Origin: Intestinibacter sp964449895
GTDB taxonomy: Bacteria; Bacillota; Clostridia; Peptostreptococcales; Peptostreptococcaceae
Direction of reading: 5' to 3'
DNA length: 64,000 nucleotides
Assembly (NCBI GenBank): GCA_964449895.1
Contig: CAYVBY010000012.1
Location: 7,177-71,176 of the forward strand
Shown: positions 26,735 through 36,340 of the stretch, in pieces
Numbering within the stretch: the stretch's first letter is position 1
Layout: each line of letters begins with the position of its first letter
Notes under the pieces: model-generated
Databases searched by the model: none
The model's input: the letters and a program-made list of their open reading frames with translations, nothing else
What the model was told of the DNA's origin: nothing
Made by a program: the position numbers and the translations under genes

Positions 26735-28348
26735 TTAACTCATTAATTTTAATTTTTTTAGCATTCTATATATTTTTTGGCCTTTTGGCATAATTAATAT
26801 TTCTTCTTTTTTGATTCCGCCAATAGCAAGTAATACAACTACATAAACTATTCCACCTATCATTATAGAAATTAATGTTGAAAGTGTATTACCAAATACC
26901 ATATTAATTAATGCATAACTTATTTTAACAACAACAAACATAGTTGTTACTGTTAATAATGGTTTTACTATAAATTCTTTTTTAGAGAATTTTACATTTA
27001 GATGTTTCTTTATGTACATAAACTCAATTCCTGATGCAACAGTATAAGCAACTAAAGTACCTATAGCAGAACCAAATACATTTATAGATGGTATTCCTGT
27101 TAAAGTATAACTTATTACTACTTTAAATAACATACCTATAGCCAATGCTTTAACTGGAACCATTGGTTTACCCATACCTTGAAGTATACCATTTTGTGCA
27201 TATATTAATCCTAAGAATATGGCACATGGTGCACAAACCAATAACATTTCTCCTATATGTCCAGTTTCACTTGGATATAGTAAATTCATTATAGGTGTTG
27301 CTAAAGATGCTAATCCAAATGCACAAGGTAATACTAAAATTAATATTAATTTTATTCCATTTTTAGCTTCTTTTCTAACGCTTTCTTTTTGATTCAATGC
27401 ATATGCTTCAGAAATAGATGGTACTAAACTCATACCTATAGCTTGATCTATAAATATTGGTAAATTAACTGTTGCCATAGCCATACCTGTTAGTTGTCCA
27501 AGTAATGAGTTTGCTGTTTTTACATCAAATCCACTTTCTTGAAGTCTTCTTACCACAATTATACTATCTACCATATTAACTAAAGGCATAACGCATGCTC
27601 CTATAGTTATTGGTACTGCAACATATAAAATTCTTTTTAGTATTGTTTTTGTACTTTCAACTTTAATATGTTTACTTGAGTTAATTTCAATTTTACGTTC
27701 TTTTGAACCTTTAAAATAAACTATTATTAAAAATACAATTGATGCAAAACCACCTATAGCTGCACCTAAAACACCACCAGCTGCTCCTTGCTCTGGTCCA
27801 AAACTTTTCATTAAATAATAAGCAATTCCTATACCTAAAACAACTCTAAAGAATTGTTCTACCATTTGTGAAATTGCTATTTTACTCATTTCCCTTCTAC
27901 CTTGGAAATATCCTCTAAAAGAAGACATTAGTGGAACAAATAAAAGTGCTGGTGCTATAGCTACCATAGCCGCATAAGCTCCATTATTTTTCATTATATT
28001 TGTAACTATAAAATCTGCTCCAAAATAGAAAATACAGAAAGAAATTAAACCTGTAAGAAATAATACTGTTGACGCTACTTTAAATGTTTTATTTGCGCCT
28101 CCAAAATCTCCAACTGCTCTCTTTTCAGAAACTAATTTAGCTAGTGCAGTAGGAAATCCAGCTGTTGCCAATGTTAAAAATAATGTATAAACAGGATATA
28201 CAGCTTGGTAATAACCCATACCTGTAGATCCAATTAAATTTCCAAGTGGTATCCTAAAAAATGCTCCCATTATTTTAACAACAACACCAGCCGCACCAAG
28301 TATAAGCGCTCCTTTTAAAAAGGATTCTTTATTTTTGTTGTTATCCAT
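26735..28348 (-). CDS. yabM: MOP-superfamily polysaccharide/lipid flippase, YabM/SpoVB-like
   Basis: This 537-residue membrane protein with about 14 helices belongs to the MATE-like polysaccharide transporter group (SpoVB, YabM, MurJ). It is expected to flip lipid-linked envelope precursors. The start is MDNNKNKESFLKGALIL; an in-frame ATG 15 bases upstream overlaps GGAGG. Position between spoVT and yabN matches Bacillus yabM. Whether it acts in cortex or wall synthesis cannot be told from sequence. Confidence 0.88.
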   Translation of the reverse strand: MDNNKNKESFLKGALILGAAGVVVKIMGAFFRIPLGNLIGSTGMGYYQAVYPVYTLFLTLATAGFPTALAKLVSEKRAVGDFGGANKTFKVASTVLFLTGLISFCIFYFGADFIVTNIMKNNGAYAAMVAIAPALLFVPLMSSFRGYFQGRREMSKIAISQMVEQFFRVVLGIGIAYYLMKSFGPEQGAAGGVLGAAIGGFASIVFLIIVYFKGSKERKIEINSSKHIKVESTKTILKRILYVAVPITIGACVMPLVNMVDSIIVVRRLQESGFDVKTANSLLGQLTGMAMATVNLPIFIDQAIGMSLVPSISEAYALNQKESVRKEAKNGIKLILILVLPCAFGLASLATPIMNLLYPSETGHIGEMLLVCAPCAIFLGLIYAQNGILQGMGKPMVPVKALAIGMLFKVVISYTLTGIPSINVFGSAIGTLVAYTVASGIEFMYIKKHLNVKFSKKEFIVKPLLTVTTMFVVVKISYALINMVFGNTLSTLISIMIGGIVYVVVLLAIGGIKKEEILIMPKGQKIYRMLKKLKLMS

Positions 28349-28533
28349 AATTGTAACCTCCATTTATTATACATAAAAATTATATTCTTTAATATTTCCA
28401 AATAATATCAATTTCTCTGTGCTATAAAAAATTTTAACAAAACTTAATATATCATATTTATAACGATTTGTTCAACAATTTCCATGTTTTTAATTATTTC
28501 TTAAGATTTTTTTGTTTATTTTTTCTAAAAATT

Positions 28534-28560
28534 AAAGACCCTCCATAAAAAAGGGCCTTT
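28534..28560 (-). terminator. Intrinsic terminator after spoVT
   Basis: A 9-bp stem with one mismatch, a 9-base loop and an AATTTTT tail on the minus strand, directly after spoVT. It separates spoVT from yabM. Confidence 0.7.
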
Positions 28561-28567
28561 TTATAAA

Positions 28568-29107
28568 TTACTGTACTTGCTTTCCTAAAAAGCTACATGC
28601 TACTTTAAGAATTTTATCTATTCCTTCTTGGAAATCTTCATTTTCTTTTGTAACTAAAACTATGCTTCCTATACAATCTCCTGATACGCTTATTATAGGC
28701 ATGATCATTTGGTTATTATAAGAATTAGTATCTTCTTTATATAATGGTATCTTACTTTCACTGCTATTTCTTTTAATTTCTCTATTTTCTATTAATTGTT
28801 CTAATTCTTTACTTATACTTTTTTCTTTATAGTCTTTTTTAGGTAATTTAGATACAGAGATTATAGAATCTAAATCTGTTATTATTACTCCATATCCTAA
28901 TGTTTCACCTAGTGTTTCAGCATATTCTTGTGAAAATTCATTTAATTCACCTATTGGAGAATATTTTTTTAGTATAACTTCTCCATCCTTTGCTGTAAAT
29001 ATTTCTAATGGATCTCCTTCTCTTATTCTTAAAGTTTTTCTTATTTCTTTTGGAATAACAACTCTTCCTAAGTCATCTATTCTTCTAACTATACCTGTTG
29101 CTCTCAT
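28568..29107 (-). CDS. spoVT: Stage V sporulation protein T
   Basis: SpoVT is a forespore transcription regulator that adjusts sigma-G-dependent genes. The 179-residue protein has an N-terminal AbrB-type swapped-hairpin DNA-binding domain (MRATGIVRRIDDLGRVVIPK, 1-50) and a C-terminal GAF-like domain (about 55-178). The ATG follows GGAGGG. It is flanked by terminators and has its own near-perfect sigma-A promoter. Confidence 0.96.
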   Translation of the reverse strand: MRATGIVRRIDDLGRVVIPKEIRKTLRIREGDPLEIFTAKDGEVILKKYSPIGELNEFSQEYAETLGETLGYGVIITDLDSIISVSKLPKKDYKEKSISKELEQLIENREIKRNSSESKIPLYKEDTNSYNNQMIMPIISVSGDCIGSIVLVTKENEDFQEGIDKILKVACSFLGKQVQ

Positions 29108-29182
29108 TTATTACAGTCCCTCCATTAATTTCTTTTATTGTATTTTTACCATTCAAAAGAAAAATATGCAAATTTCGGTTAC

Positions 29183-29212
29183 ATTATATAATAATTATTA
29201 TACCTTTGTCAA
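29183..29212 (-). promoter_or_regulatory. Consensus sigma-A-type promoter of spoVT
   Basis: TTGACA (29207-29212) and TATAAT (29183-29188), both perfect hexamers with 18-base spacing, lie about 75 bases before the spoVT ATG. The remainder of the 29108-29421 gap is AT-rich and contains only the prsA terminator. I did not find a convincing sigma-G promoter. Confidence 0.65.
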
Positions 29213-29385
29213 AATATTTTTATATTTATATTTACTTTTTAATTTTAATAACGATTTTAAATAATTACAAGAGTATTTTTTGTCGTTTTTTGTATTAAGA
29301 TTAGTAAATTGTAATTAATATGAATATATATAAAATTTGCTAAAGTTCACTTATAAAAAACAACTATTTCCTTATAAAATAAAAA

Positions 29386-29411
29386 GGAATAATTATTGAT
29401 ATAATTATTCC
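29386..29411 (-). terminator. Intrinsic terminator after prsA
   Basis: A perfect 11-bp stem (GGAATAATTAT with its complement) and a 4-base loop, followed on the minus strand by TTTTTATTTTAT, about 10 bases after prsA. Confidence 0.85.
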
Positions 29412-29421
29412 CCTGATATTC

Positions 29422-30426
29422 TTATTTATAATTTATAGATTTTAATTTACTTTTATCTTTGTCAATTTTTGCATCTTCAACTAATTTTTCTGTAGCTTCA
29501 ACAAATTCAGTAGTTAAAAGTGCACTTTTAACACTTTGTTTTGCATCCTCATAAGTAGTAGCTTTATCTGTAACTTTAATTATATGATATCCAAATTCTG
29601 TTTCAACTATACCTGAAATTTGACCTTTTTCTAAAGCAAAAGCTGCTTTACTAAATTCTTCAACCATTTCATCATAAGTAAATGCACCTAACTCTCCACC
29701 GTTACTAGCATTAGATCCATCTTCAGAATATTCTTTAGCTAACTTAGCAAAATCTTCTCCTGATTGCGCTTTTTTAAGAACTTCTTCAGCTTTTGCTTTA
29801 GCTTTTGCTTTTTTAGCATCTGATAATTCATTTCCATCGCTATCTTTTGTTGATATTAATATATGAGATGCAGTTACTGTATCATAAGTATCTTTATATT
29901 TTTCATATTCTTCTTTTATTTTAGATTCTTCTACTTCAGTTTTTTTAGTGTAATATTCTTGATAAGTAGAATATGCTAATTCTCTTGTAAAGACATACTC
30001 TAAAAAGTCATCATTAATTCCAGCTTTTTTAGCTTGTTCTTTTGCTGTTTCATCACTATCTAAATACTCATTAAAACTATCTATTTGTTTTTGAATGTCT
30101 TTATCTGTTGGTAATGCATCAACTTTTTTAGCTTCTTGATATATTACTTCTGATTGTATCATTGCATTAAGTACTTCATCTTTGAAAGCTTCCCAATAAG
30201 TAGTTTTTTCTTCTGTTCCAGAACTATTTTCTGTACTCATATCAGTTTCCCATACAGAAGATGTATATCCACTTGCTTCATAATTTTGTTTTGTCCAATT
30301 TACATAAGTTTTATAATATTTAAATGGTATCGCTTCCCCATTTACAGTTGCAACATCTCCTGAAGAACATCCAACCATACTTATCATTAAAACTAAAGAT
30401 AATAATAATGTTGTTATTTTTTTCAT
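29422..30426 (-). CDS. prsA: PrsA-like parvulin peptidyl-prolyl isomerase lipoprotein
   Basis: This extracytoplasmic foldase helps secreted proteins fold. The 334-residue protein has a lipoprotein signal peptide with Cys20 (MVGCSS) as the lipid-modified residue, a SurA-like N domain, and a parvulin domain at about 185-285 (ASHILIST, GGELGAFTYDEMV, ETEFGYHIIKV). It lies directly downstream of mfd; in Bacillus this slot, between mfd and spoVT, holds no prsA as far as I recall. Confidence 0.93.
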   Translation of the reverse strand: MKKITTLLLSLVLMISMVGCSSGDVATVNGEAIPFKYYKTYVNWTKQNYEASGYTSSVWETDMSTENSSGTEEKTTYWEAFKDEVLNAMIQSEVIYQEAKKVDALPTDKDIQKQIDSFNEYLDSDETAKEQAKKAGINDDFLEYVFTRELAYSTYQEYYTKKTEVEESKIKEEYEKYKDTYDTVTASHILISTKDSDGNELSDAKKAKAKAKAEEVLKKAQSGEDFAKLAKEYSEDGSNASNGGELGAFTYDEMVEEFSKAAFALEKGQISGIVETEFGYHIIKVTDKATTYEDAKQSVKSALLTTEFVEATEKLVEDAKIDKDKSKLKSINYK

Positions 30427-30429
30427 ATT

Positions 30430-33400
30430 TTACACCTCTTTTGCTTGTTCTTGCTTAATTTTGCATATTTTTTCTACTAGATCACACAATTCAGTTACAA
30501 TATTATAACCGTTTTTTTGTCTAGTTTTGTACCTAGTTATAGGTACTAAAGTGATTTCATCTTTATTTTGAATGATTTTTTCTATTTTTAGCTTCTTACA
30601 CATAGATTTAATATATGCAATGTACAATAAAGTTTCAACTGATTTAGGCAAATCAGAAAATCTATCTACCAATTCTTCTCTAATTTCATCCATATCCTCT
30701 TTATTTTCAATAAATGAAATTTTTTTGTACATCTCTATCTTATCAAGTTCATCTTGAATATAATAATTTGGAATATAAGCATTTACAGCTAAATTGATTT
30801 CAACCTCTATTTCTTCTTCTATTACCTCACCTTTTATCTTTTTAATAGCTTCATTTAACATTTTTACATATAAATCATATCCTATAGTTGCCATATGTCC
30901 ATGTTGTTGAGATCCTAAAATATTACCAGCGCCTCTTATCTCTAAATCTCGCATAGCAATCTTAAATCCAGAACCAAATTCTGTAAATTCTCTTATAGCT
31001 TTTAATCTTTTTTCTGCAACTTCACTTAAGACTTTATCTTTTTCATACATTAAATATGCATAACCTTGTCTTGAACTTCGACCTACTCTACCTCTTAACT
31101 GATATAATTGAGCAAGTCCCATTTTGTCTGCATCATATATAATCATTGTATTGGCATTAGATATATCCATACCTGTTTCAATAATTGTGGTACAAACTAA
31201 AACATCATATTCTTTATTTAAAAAGCTTAATATAATATTTTCTAATGTTTTAGAGGTCATTCTTCCATGTGCAACAGCTATTTTTGCATCAGGTACTAAT
31301 CGTTGAATGGTATTTGCCATTTCTTCAATATGTTCCACTCTATTATAAACAAAAAATACCTGACCTCCCCTTGCTATTTCTCTTTCTATTTCATCCTGTA
31401 TAATACTTTCTTTTGCTTCTACAACATAAGTTATTACTGGATGTCTCTCTTGCGGTGGTTCTTCTATAACACTCATATCTCTAATTCCACTTAAAGACAT
31501 ATGTAATGTCCTAGGTATTGGTGTTGCTGATAAAGTAAGTACATCTACTGTATTTTTTAATTTTTTAAGCGCTTCTTTATGCTTTACTCCAAATCTTTGC
31601 TCTTCATCTATTATAAGCAATCCTAAATTAGGTAGGTTAATATCTTTTGAAATTATTCTATGTGTCCCTATAAGAATATCAACTAATCCTTTCTGGGCAT
31701 CATGTATTATTTCTTTTTGTTGTTTTGCAGTTTTAAATCTACTTAAAACTTCTACTCTAATAGGATAATTTTCAAATCTTTGTTTAAAAGTATTATAATG
31801 TTGTTGAGCCAATATAGTTGTAGGAACTAATATAGCAACTTGTTTTTGATCCATACAAGCTTTAAAAGCCGCTCTTATAGCAACTTCTGTCTTTCCATAT
31901 CCGACATCTCCACATATAAGTCTATCCATTACCTTTGATGATTCCATGTCTTTTTTAGTTTCTTTAATAGCTTTTAATTGATCATCTGTTTCTTCATATA
32001 AAAACAATGATTCAAATTCTTTTTGCCAAAGTGTATCCTTAGAAAATTTATAACCTTTTACTTTTTCCCTTTTTGCATAAAGTTCTACCAAGTCTTTGGT
32101 CATATCTTCTATTTCTCGTTTAACTTTTGCTTTTGCTTTGTTCCATTCATTTGTTCCAAGCCTACTTAATCTAACTTTTTCAGAGTCTGAACCTATATAT
32201 TTTTGAACCTTATCCATTTGATCGATAGGAATATATAAATTATCTCCTCCTTGATAAATTATTTTTAAGTAATCTTTTTTGACTCCATTAGCTACTATTT
32301 GTTCTATTCCTGTATATCTACCAATACCATTATTTTCATGAACTACATAATCTCCCACATTTAAATCTAAAAATGATTCTATCTTTTGTCCATTTTTATT
32401 TTTCTTTTTATTAGATTTTTTAGAAGATTTTTTATTTACACCTATAATTTCATTATCTGTTATAACTTGAAATTTTATAGATTTATATTCAAAACCTTTG
32501 CTTATATTTGCAGGAAGAACTATTATTTGAGAAGATTTAATTTCTAAATTTCTATTTTTAGAAATTATCGTTTCTAACCCTAAATTAAGCAAATCTTTGT
32601 ATAATTTTTTGCATCTATCATAAGAATTAACTGCTAATATAATTTTATATCCATTGTATTTAAGTTTATTTAATTCTTCTACTAATATATTTATCTTTGA
32701 ATTATATGTAGGTATTTCCCTAGAATCAATATTAATAGTATTAGTAATTGAAAAATCATCTATTCTCTTTGATAATAATGAATTTATAATAAGTTTTTTA
32801 TTTTCAATTAAAAATGGAATATCTTCATAGGAATATAATAAACTCGCTTGATTTTTTATAGCTAATCCTCTTTCAAGATTTAATTTATAGTTTTCTTTGA
32901 ATTCATTGAAATAATTTTGACATCTTTCTTTAAGTCTAGAGATATCATTCATAATTATTATTGCATTTTCAGGTAAATAAGTAAATAAACTTTTATTATC
33001 CCCTTCATATACATAATCAATATAATTTTCAATACCTTCAAAATAAGTTTTACTGTTTATATTATCTATATCTCTTAAAATATCCTCATCTGTAAATTGA
33101 TTAGTTTCTTTTTTTATTTTAGTTACAGCTAATGAGGTATCCTCTGGATAAATAAATTGTCTCGAAGGAGTTATAATTACTTTTTTTATTTTTTCTATAG
33201 ATTTTTGTGAAAATACATCAAAAGTACGTATAGAATCTATTTCATCGTCAAATAACTCCATACGAATAGGATTTTCATATTCTAAAGAATATATATCTAT
33301 TATCCCACCTCTTATACTAAATTGTCCTAATCCTTCTATTTTAGAAACTCTTTCGTAGCCAAGTTTTACTAGTTTATTACTCAATTGTTCTAAATCGATT

Positions 33401-33840
33401 ATATCTCCAATTTTATAATTAAGGATATTGTCTAATAACACATCTTTTGGTATATATTTTCTAAGTATAGCATCTACAGATGTAACTACTATTGTCTTTT
33501 GATTTTTAGCTAATTTTAATAGAACTCTTAATTTCTTTGCTTCTTGATTTCTATCTTTTGCATCTAAATGGTAAAAATATATTTCATCCGAGCCTAAATA
33601 TTCTACCTTATTCTTAGTATAAAAACAAAGTTCGTCATATACCTTCTTAGCTTCTAAATCACTATTTGCTATAAATAAAGTTGTTCTAGATAAATCCTTA
33701 AATATAGAATAAGTTATATGTGGTTTTTGCATATCTAAAAGACCATTTAATAATAATGATCCTTTTTTGTTGCATATTGAATCTATAATTTCGTTATACT
33801 CATTTGAATTTTTCAAAGGGTATACAAAAATATCTTCCAT
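30430..33840 (-). CDS. mfd: Transcription-repair coupling factor Mfd
   Basis: Mfd removes RNA polymerase stalled at DNA lesions and recruits UvrA. The 1136-residue protein has the UvrB-like N-terminal domains, the RNA polymerase-binding domain (starting near SFLDLNVGDYVVHENNGIG), and a RecG-type translocase with Walker A GDVGYGKTEVA, the DEEQRFG box and the RGRVGRSSRQG motif. The C-terminal TRCF domain is present. Length is normal. It lies between pth and prsA. Confidence 0.97.
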   Translation of the reverse strand: MEDIFVYPLKNSNEYNEIIDSICNKKGSLLLNGLLDMQKPHITYSIFKDLSRTTLFIANSDLEAKKVYDELCFYTKNKVEYLGSDEIYFYHLDAKDRNQEAKKLRVLLKLAKNQKTIVVTSVDAILRKYIPKDVLLDNILNYKIGDIIDLEQLSNKLVKLGYERVSKIEGLGQFSIRGGIIDIYSLEYENPIRMELFDDEIDSIRTFDVFSQKSIEKIKKVIITPSRQFIYPEDTSLAVTKIKKETNQFTDEDILRDIDNINSKTYFEGIENYIDYVYEGDNKSLFTYLPENAIIIMNDISRLKERCQNYFNEFKENYKLNLERGLAIKNQASLLYSYEDIPFLIENKKLIINSLLSKRIDDFSITNTINIDSREIPTYNSKINILVEELNKLKYNGYKIILAVNSYDRCKKLYKDLLNLGLETIISKNRNLEIKSSQIIVLPANISKGFEYKSIKFQVITDNEIIGVNKKSSKKSNKKKNKNGQKIESFLDLNVGDYVVHENNGIGRYTGIEQIVANGVKKDYLKIIYQGGDNLYIPIDQMDKVQKYIGSDSEKVRLSRLGTNEWNKAKAKVKREIEDMTKDLVELYAKREKVKGYKFSKDTLWQKEFESLFLYEETDDQLKAIKETKKDMESSKVMDRLICGDVGYGKTEVAIRAAFKACMDQKQVAILVPTTILAQQHYNTFKQRFENYPIRVEVLSRFKTAKQQKEIIHDAQKGLVDILIGTHRIISKDINLPNLGLLIIDEEQRFGVKHKEALKKLKNTVDVLTLSATPIPRTLHMSLSGIRDMSVIEEPPQERHPVITYVVEAKESIIQDEIEREIARGGQVFFVYNRVEHIEEMANTIQRLVPDAKIAVAHGRMTSKTLENIILSFLNKEYDVLVCTTIIETGMDISNANTMIIYDADKMGLAQLYQLRGRVGRSSRQGYAYLMYEKDKVLSEVAEKRLKAIREFTEFGSGFKIAMRDLEIRGAGNILGSQQHGHMATIGYDLYVKMLNEAIKKIKGEVIEEEIEVEINLAVNAYIPNYYIQDELDKIEMYKKISFIENKEDMDEIREELVDRFSDLPKSVETLLYIAYIKSMCKKLKIEKIIQNKDEITLVPITRYKTRQKNGYNIVTELCDLVEKICKIKQEQAKEV

Positions 33841-33851
33841 AAAAACCCTCC

Positions 33852-34415
33852 TTATTTTATATTATATTTATTCATAGCTAAATCTAAATTTTCTCTTATT
33901 GTACATTCAATTGCTTTTGATGCATTTTCATAGCTTTCTTGCATAGCTTTTTCATCATCTTTACTAAATCTTGATAAAACAAAATCTGCTAAATCTTGTC
34001 CATTTTGTGGTTTTGATATTCCCACTCTAACTCTAGGAAATTCATTAGAACCTAAACATTTTATTATAGATCTCATACCATTATGAGTTCCGCCACTACC
34101 TTTTTTTCTGATTCTTATTTTTCCTACATCTAAATCTATATCGTCATAAATTACTATTAAATTTTCTAAATCTATATTATAGTAATTGCATATATCAACT
34201 ACTGATTCTCCACTTAAATTCATATATGTTACAGGTTTTACTAATATAATTTTTTCAGTACCTATCCTTCCTTCACCAACTAATGCTTTATGTTTTATCT
34301 TACTTACATCTATTGAGTACTCCTTAGCTAAAATATCTATAACATTAAATCCTACATTATGTCTTGTTTTTGCATATTTATCTCCTGGATTTCCTAGTCC
34401 TACTATTATATACAA
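33852..34415 (-). CDS. pth: Peptidyl-tRNA hydrolase
   Basis: Pth recycles peptidyl-tRNAs dropped from ribosomes. The 187-residue protein has the active-site region VGLGNPGDKYAKTRHNVGF with the catalytic His (TRHNVGF), YMNLSGESV, and DIDLDVGKIRIRKKGSGGTHNG. I set the start at TTG (LYIIVGLGNPG), 8 bases after GGGAGG. An upstream in-frame ATG would run through that site and overlap the prepilin peptidase gene. It directly precedes mfd as in Bacillus. Confidence 0.95.
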   Translation of the reverse strand: MYIIVGLGNPGDKYAKTRHNVGFNVIDILAKEYSIDVSKIKHKALVGEGRIGTEKIILVKPVTYMNLSGESVVDICNYYNIDLENLIVIYDDIDLDVGKIRIRKKGSGGTHNGMRSIIKCLGSNEFPRVRVGISKPQNGQDLADFVLSRFSKDDEKAMQESYENASKAIECTIRENLDLAMNKYNIK

Positions 34416-34428
34416 TCTTTTCGCCTCC

Positions 34429-35070
34429 CTATAATTTATCATTTATAATTTCAAAATAGATTTTTATTATATCATACTGTGTTAACATAATAAAAAGTGT
34501 TGCCATAGAAATAAATGGTGTAAAAGGTATTCTAACTTTTAAATCAATCTTCTTATGCTTTAAAATAATAAAAATCGCAAATATAGAAGTTATAAAAAAT
34601 GATAGTACAAATACATTAAAACTATGTTCTAATCCTAAAACAAAACAACATAGTCCATAAAATCCTATATCACCTTCTCCTATTGCTCCCGTAAGCTTAC
34701 ACAATAAAAAAGACAATATAATTCCTACCATCAAACCACCTATATAATTAAAAAAATTCTCATAAGAAAATTTCATTAAAATAAATAATACACTCTGAAT
34801 TATTATACCACTAACTACAGTTATATCGTATACAAAACTTGTTCGAAAATCTATTATAGAAACAACTACAATAAATGGTATCAGTAAAAAATAACTCACT
34901 GAATCAACTGTTATATTGTATTTATTATATATTAATAAAGAGGTTGTTATACTTGTTACGTACACTATTATAGTATTAGATAAAGAAACTTTAATATCCT
35001 TGCAAATTAAATATATAAATTTATTTTCTATATATGAAATAAATAAAAAAATTAAAAAAATAAAAATCAT
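34429..35070 (-). CDS. pilD: Prepilin-type aspartic peptidase without methylase domain
   Basis: This 213-residue membrane protein has about seven helices and both aspartates of type IV prepilin peptidases: D74 in SIIDFRTSFVYD and D134 in GEGDIGFYG, the GxGD motif. The N-terminal cytoplasmic methyltransferase domain with its CxxC pairs, present in full-length PilD, is absent. It would cut the leader from prepilins. The ribosome binding site is weak. It follows pilT by 27 bases. No pilin gene is in the window. Confidence 0.82.
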   Translation of the reverse strand: MIFIFLIFLFISYIENKFIYLICKDIKVSLSNTIIVYVTSITTSLLIYNKYNITVDSVSYFLLIPFIVVVSIIDFRTSFVYDITVVSGIIIQSVLFILMKFSYENFFNYIGGLMVGIILSFLLCKLTGAIGEGDIGFYGLCCFVLGLEHSFNVFVLSFFITSIFAIFIILKHKKIDLKVRIPFTPFISMATLFIMLTQYDIIKIYFEIINDKL

Positions 35071-35097
35071 ACAAATATATAATTTAGGATTTTTTAC

Positions 35098-36156
35098 TCA
35101 ATAGTTTTGAATTAATTTTTGTACATATTGTAAATCATCACATCTATTTAATAAACTTTCCTTTGAAATTAGTCCCTGTTTATAAAGTCTAGAAATATCT
35201 TGATCCATAGAAAACATATTTTGTTTTGAAGAAGTCTGTATTATATTTTGTATTTGATAAATTTTATTTTCTCTAATTAAATTTCTTATAGCTGTATTTG
35301 CTATCATAACCTCTGTTGCCACTATTCTAGATAATTTATCTACTGTAGGTATTAATTGTTGTGATACAATACCTACACATACTGTTGATAATTGACTTCT
35401 AATTTGTTGTTGCTTTGCACCTTCAAAAGAATCAATTATTCTGTCTATAGTTTTTGCGGCTCCTATTGTATGCATTGTAGAAAAAACTAAATGACCTGTT
35501 TCAGCTGCTCTTAGTGCTATTGATATAGTTTCTGAATCTCTCATTTCTCCTATTAAAATTACATCAGGATCTTGTCTTAAGCTTGCTCTAAGTGCAGAAT
35601 TAAAATTATTCGAATCCTTTCCTATTTCTCTTTGATTTACTATGCTATTTTTATGATTATGTATATATTCTATTGGATCTTCTAAAGTTAAAATGTGACA
35701 ATTTTTAGTCTCGTTTATTAAATCAATTAAACTTGCTAATGTAGTAGATTTTCCACTGCCAGTAGGACCTGTTATAAGCACTAACCCCTTTTGTTTATTC
35801 GCAAATTCTTTTATAGAATCCGGTAGTTTTAGATCTTTAAATTTAGGGATTTCTTTGGGTATAATTCTAAAAGCCATAGCATAATTACCTTTTTGTTTAT
35901 AAATGTTTGCTCTTATTCTATGCCCATTGGGGATAGATATTGAAAAATCTACTTCTCCTATCTCATTTAATCTGTGTATAAATTGTTTATTTAAAATTTG
36001 TTCTAATAAGTTATACACATCTTCGTTTGTCAAAACATCATCTTCCAATTTAAAAAAATTCCCATTTACACGAGCCATTGGGGATAAGTTTACTGTTATA
36101 TGTACATCTGATGCATTTAAGTTTATAGCTTTATCAAGTATTTTAAATAAATCCAT
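35098..36156 (-). CDS. pilT: Twitching motility retraction ATPase PilT
   Basis: This hexameric ATPase depolymerises type IV pili. The 352-residue protein has an N-terminal PAS-like domain, Walker A GPTGSGKST (130-138), Walker B VILIGE (199-204), the His box GHLVFSTMHT, and the PilT-specific AIRNLIRE at 289-296. That motif separates it from PilB extension ATPases. The start is the second of two adjacent ATGs after AAAGGAG; frames extending further upstream have no site. The usual partners pilB, pilC, pilM-N-O and pilA are absent from the window. Confidence 0.92.
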   Translation of the reverse strand: MDLFKILDKAINLNASDVHITVNLSPMARVNGNFFKLEDDVLTNEDVYNLLEQILNKQFIHRLNEIGEVDFSISIPNGHRIRANIYKQKGNYAMAFRIIPKEIPKFKDLKLPDSIKEFANKQKGLVLITGPTGSGKSTTLASLIDLINETKNCHILTLEDPIEYIHNHKNSIVNQREIGKDSNNFNSALRASLRQDPDVILIGEMRDSETISIALRAAETGHLVFSTMHTIGAAKTIDRIIDSFEGAKQQQIRSQLSTVCVGIVSQQLIPTVDKLSRIVATEVMIANTAIRNLIRENKIYQIQNIIQTSSKQNMFSMDQDISRLYKQGLISKESLLNRCDDLQYVQKLIQNY

Positions 36157-36179
36157 CATTATCTCCTTTCTTATTATTC

Positions 36180-36227
36180 TGTGGATAATAAAATTATTTT
36201 GTAAATACAATAATAAAAATATCCACA
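36180..36227 (-). repeat. Inverted repeat in the pilT leader
   Basis: Perfect 8-base arms TGTGGATA and TATCCACA lie 32 bases apart, just upstream of the pilT ribosome binding site. The arms resemble DnaA boxes but more likely form a leader hairpin or an operator. Confidence 0.35.
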
Positions 36228-36271
36228 TGTTTTTATTATTGTTAAAAAAGGAAATTTATATACAAAAAAAT

Positions 36272-36314
36272 AAAGGTATCATCGAAATGATTTTCACATA
36301 TCGATAATACCTTT
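36272..36314 (-). terminator. Intrinsic terminator after prs
   Basis: Arms of 14 bases with a single mismatch (AAAGGTATYATCGA) and a 15-base loop, followed on the minus strand by ATTTTTTTG. It separates prs from pilT. Confidence 0.75.
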
Positions 36315-36340
36315 TTATTCTATATTATTAAGCTATTATA

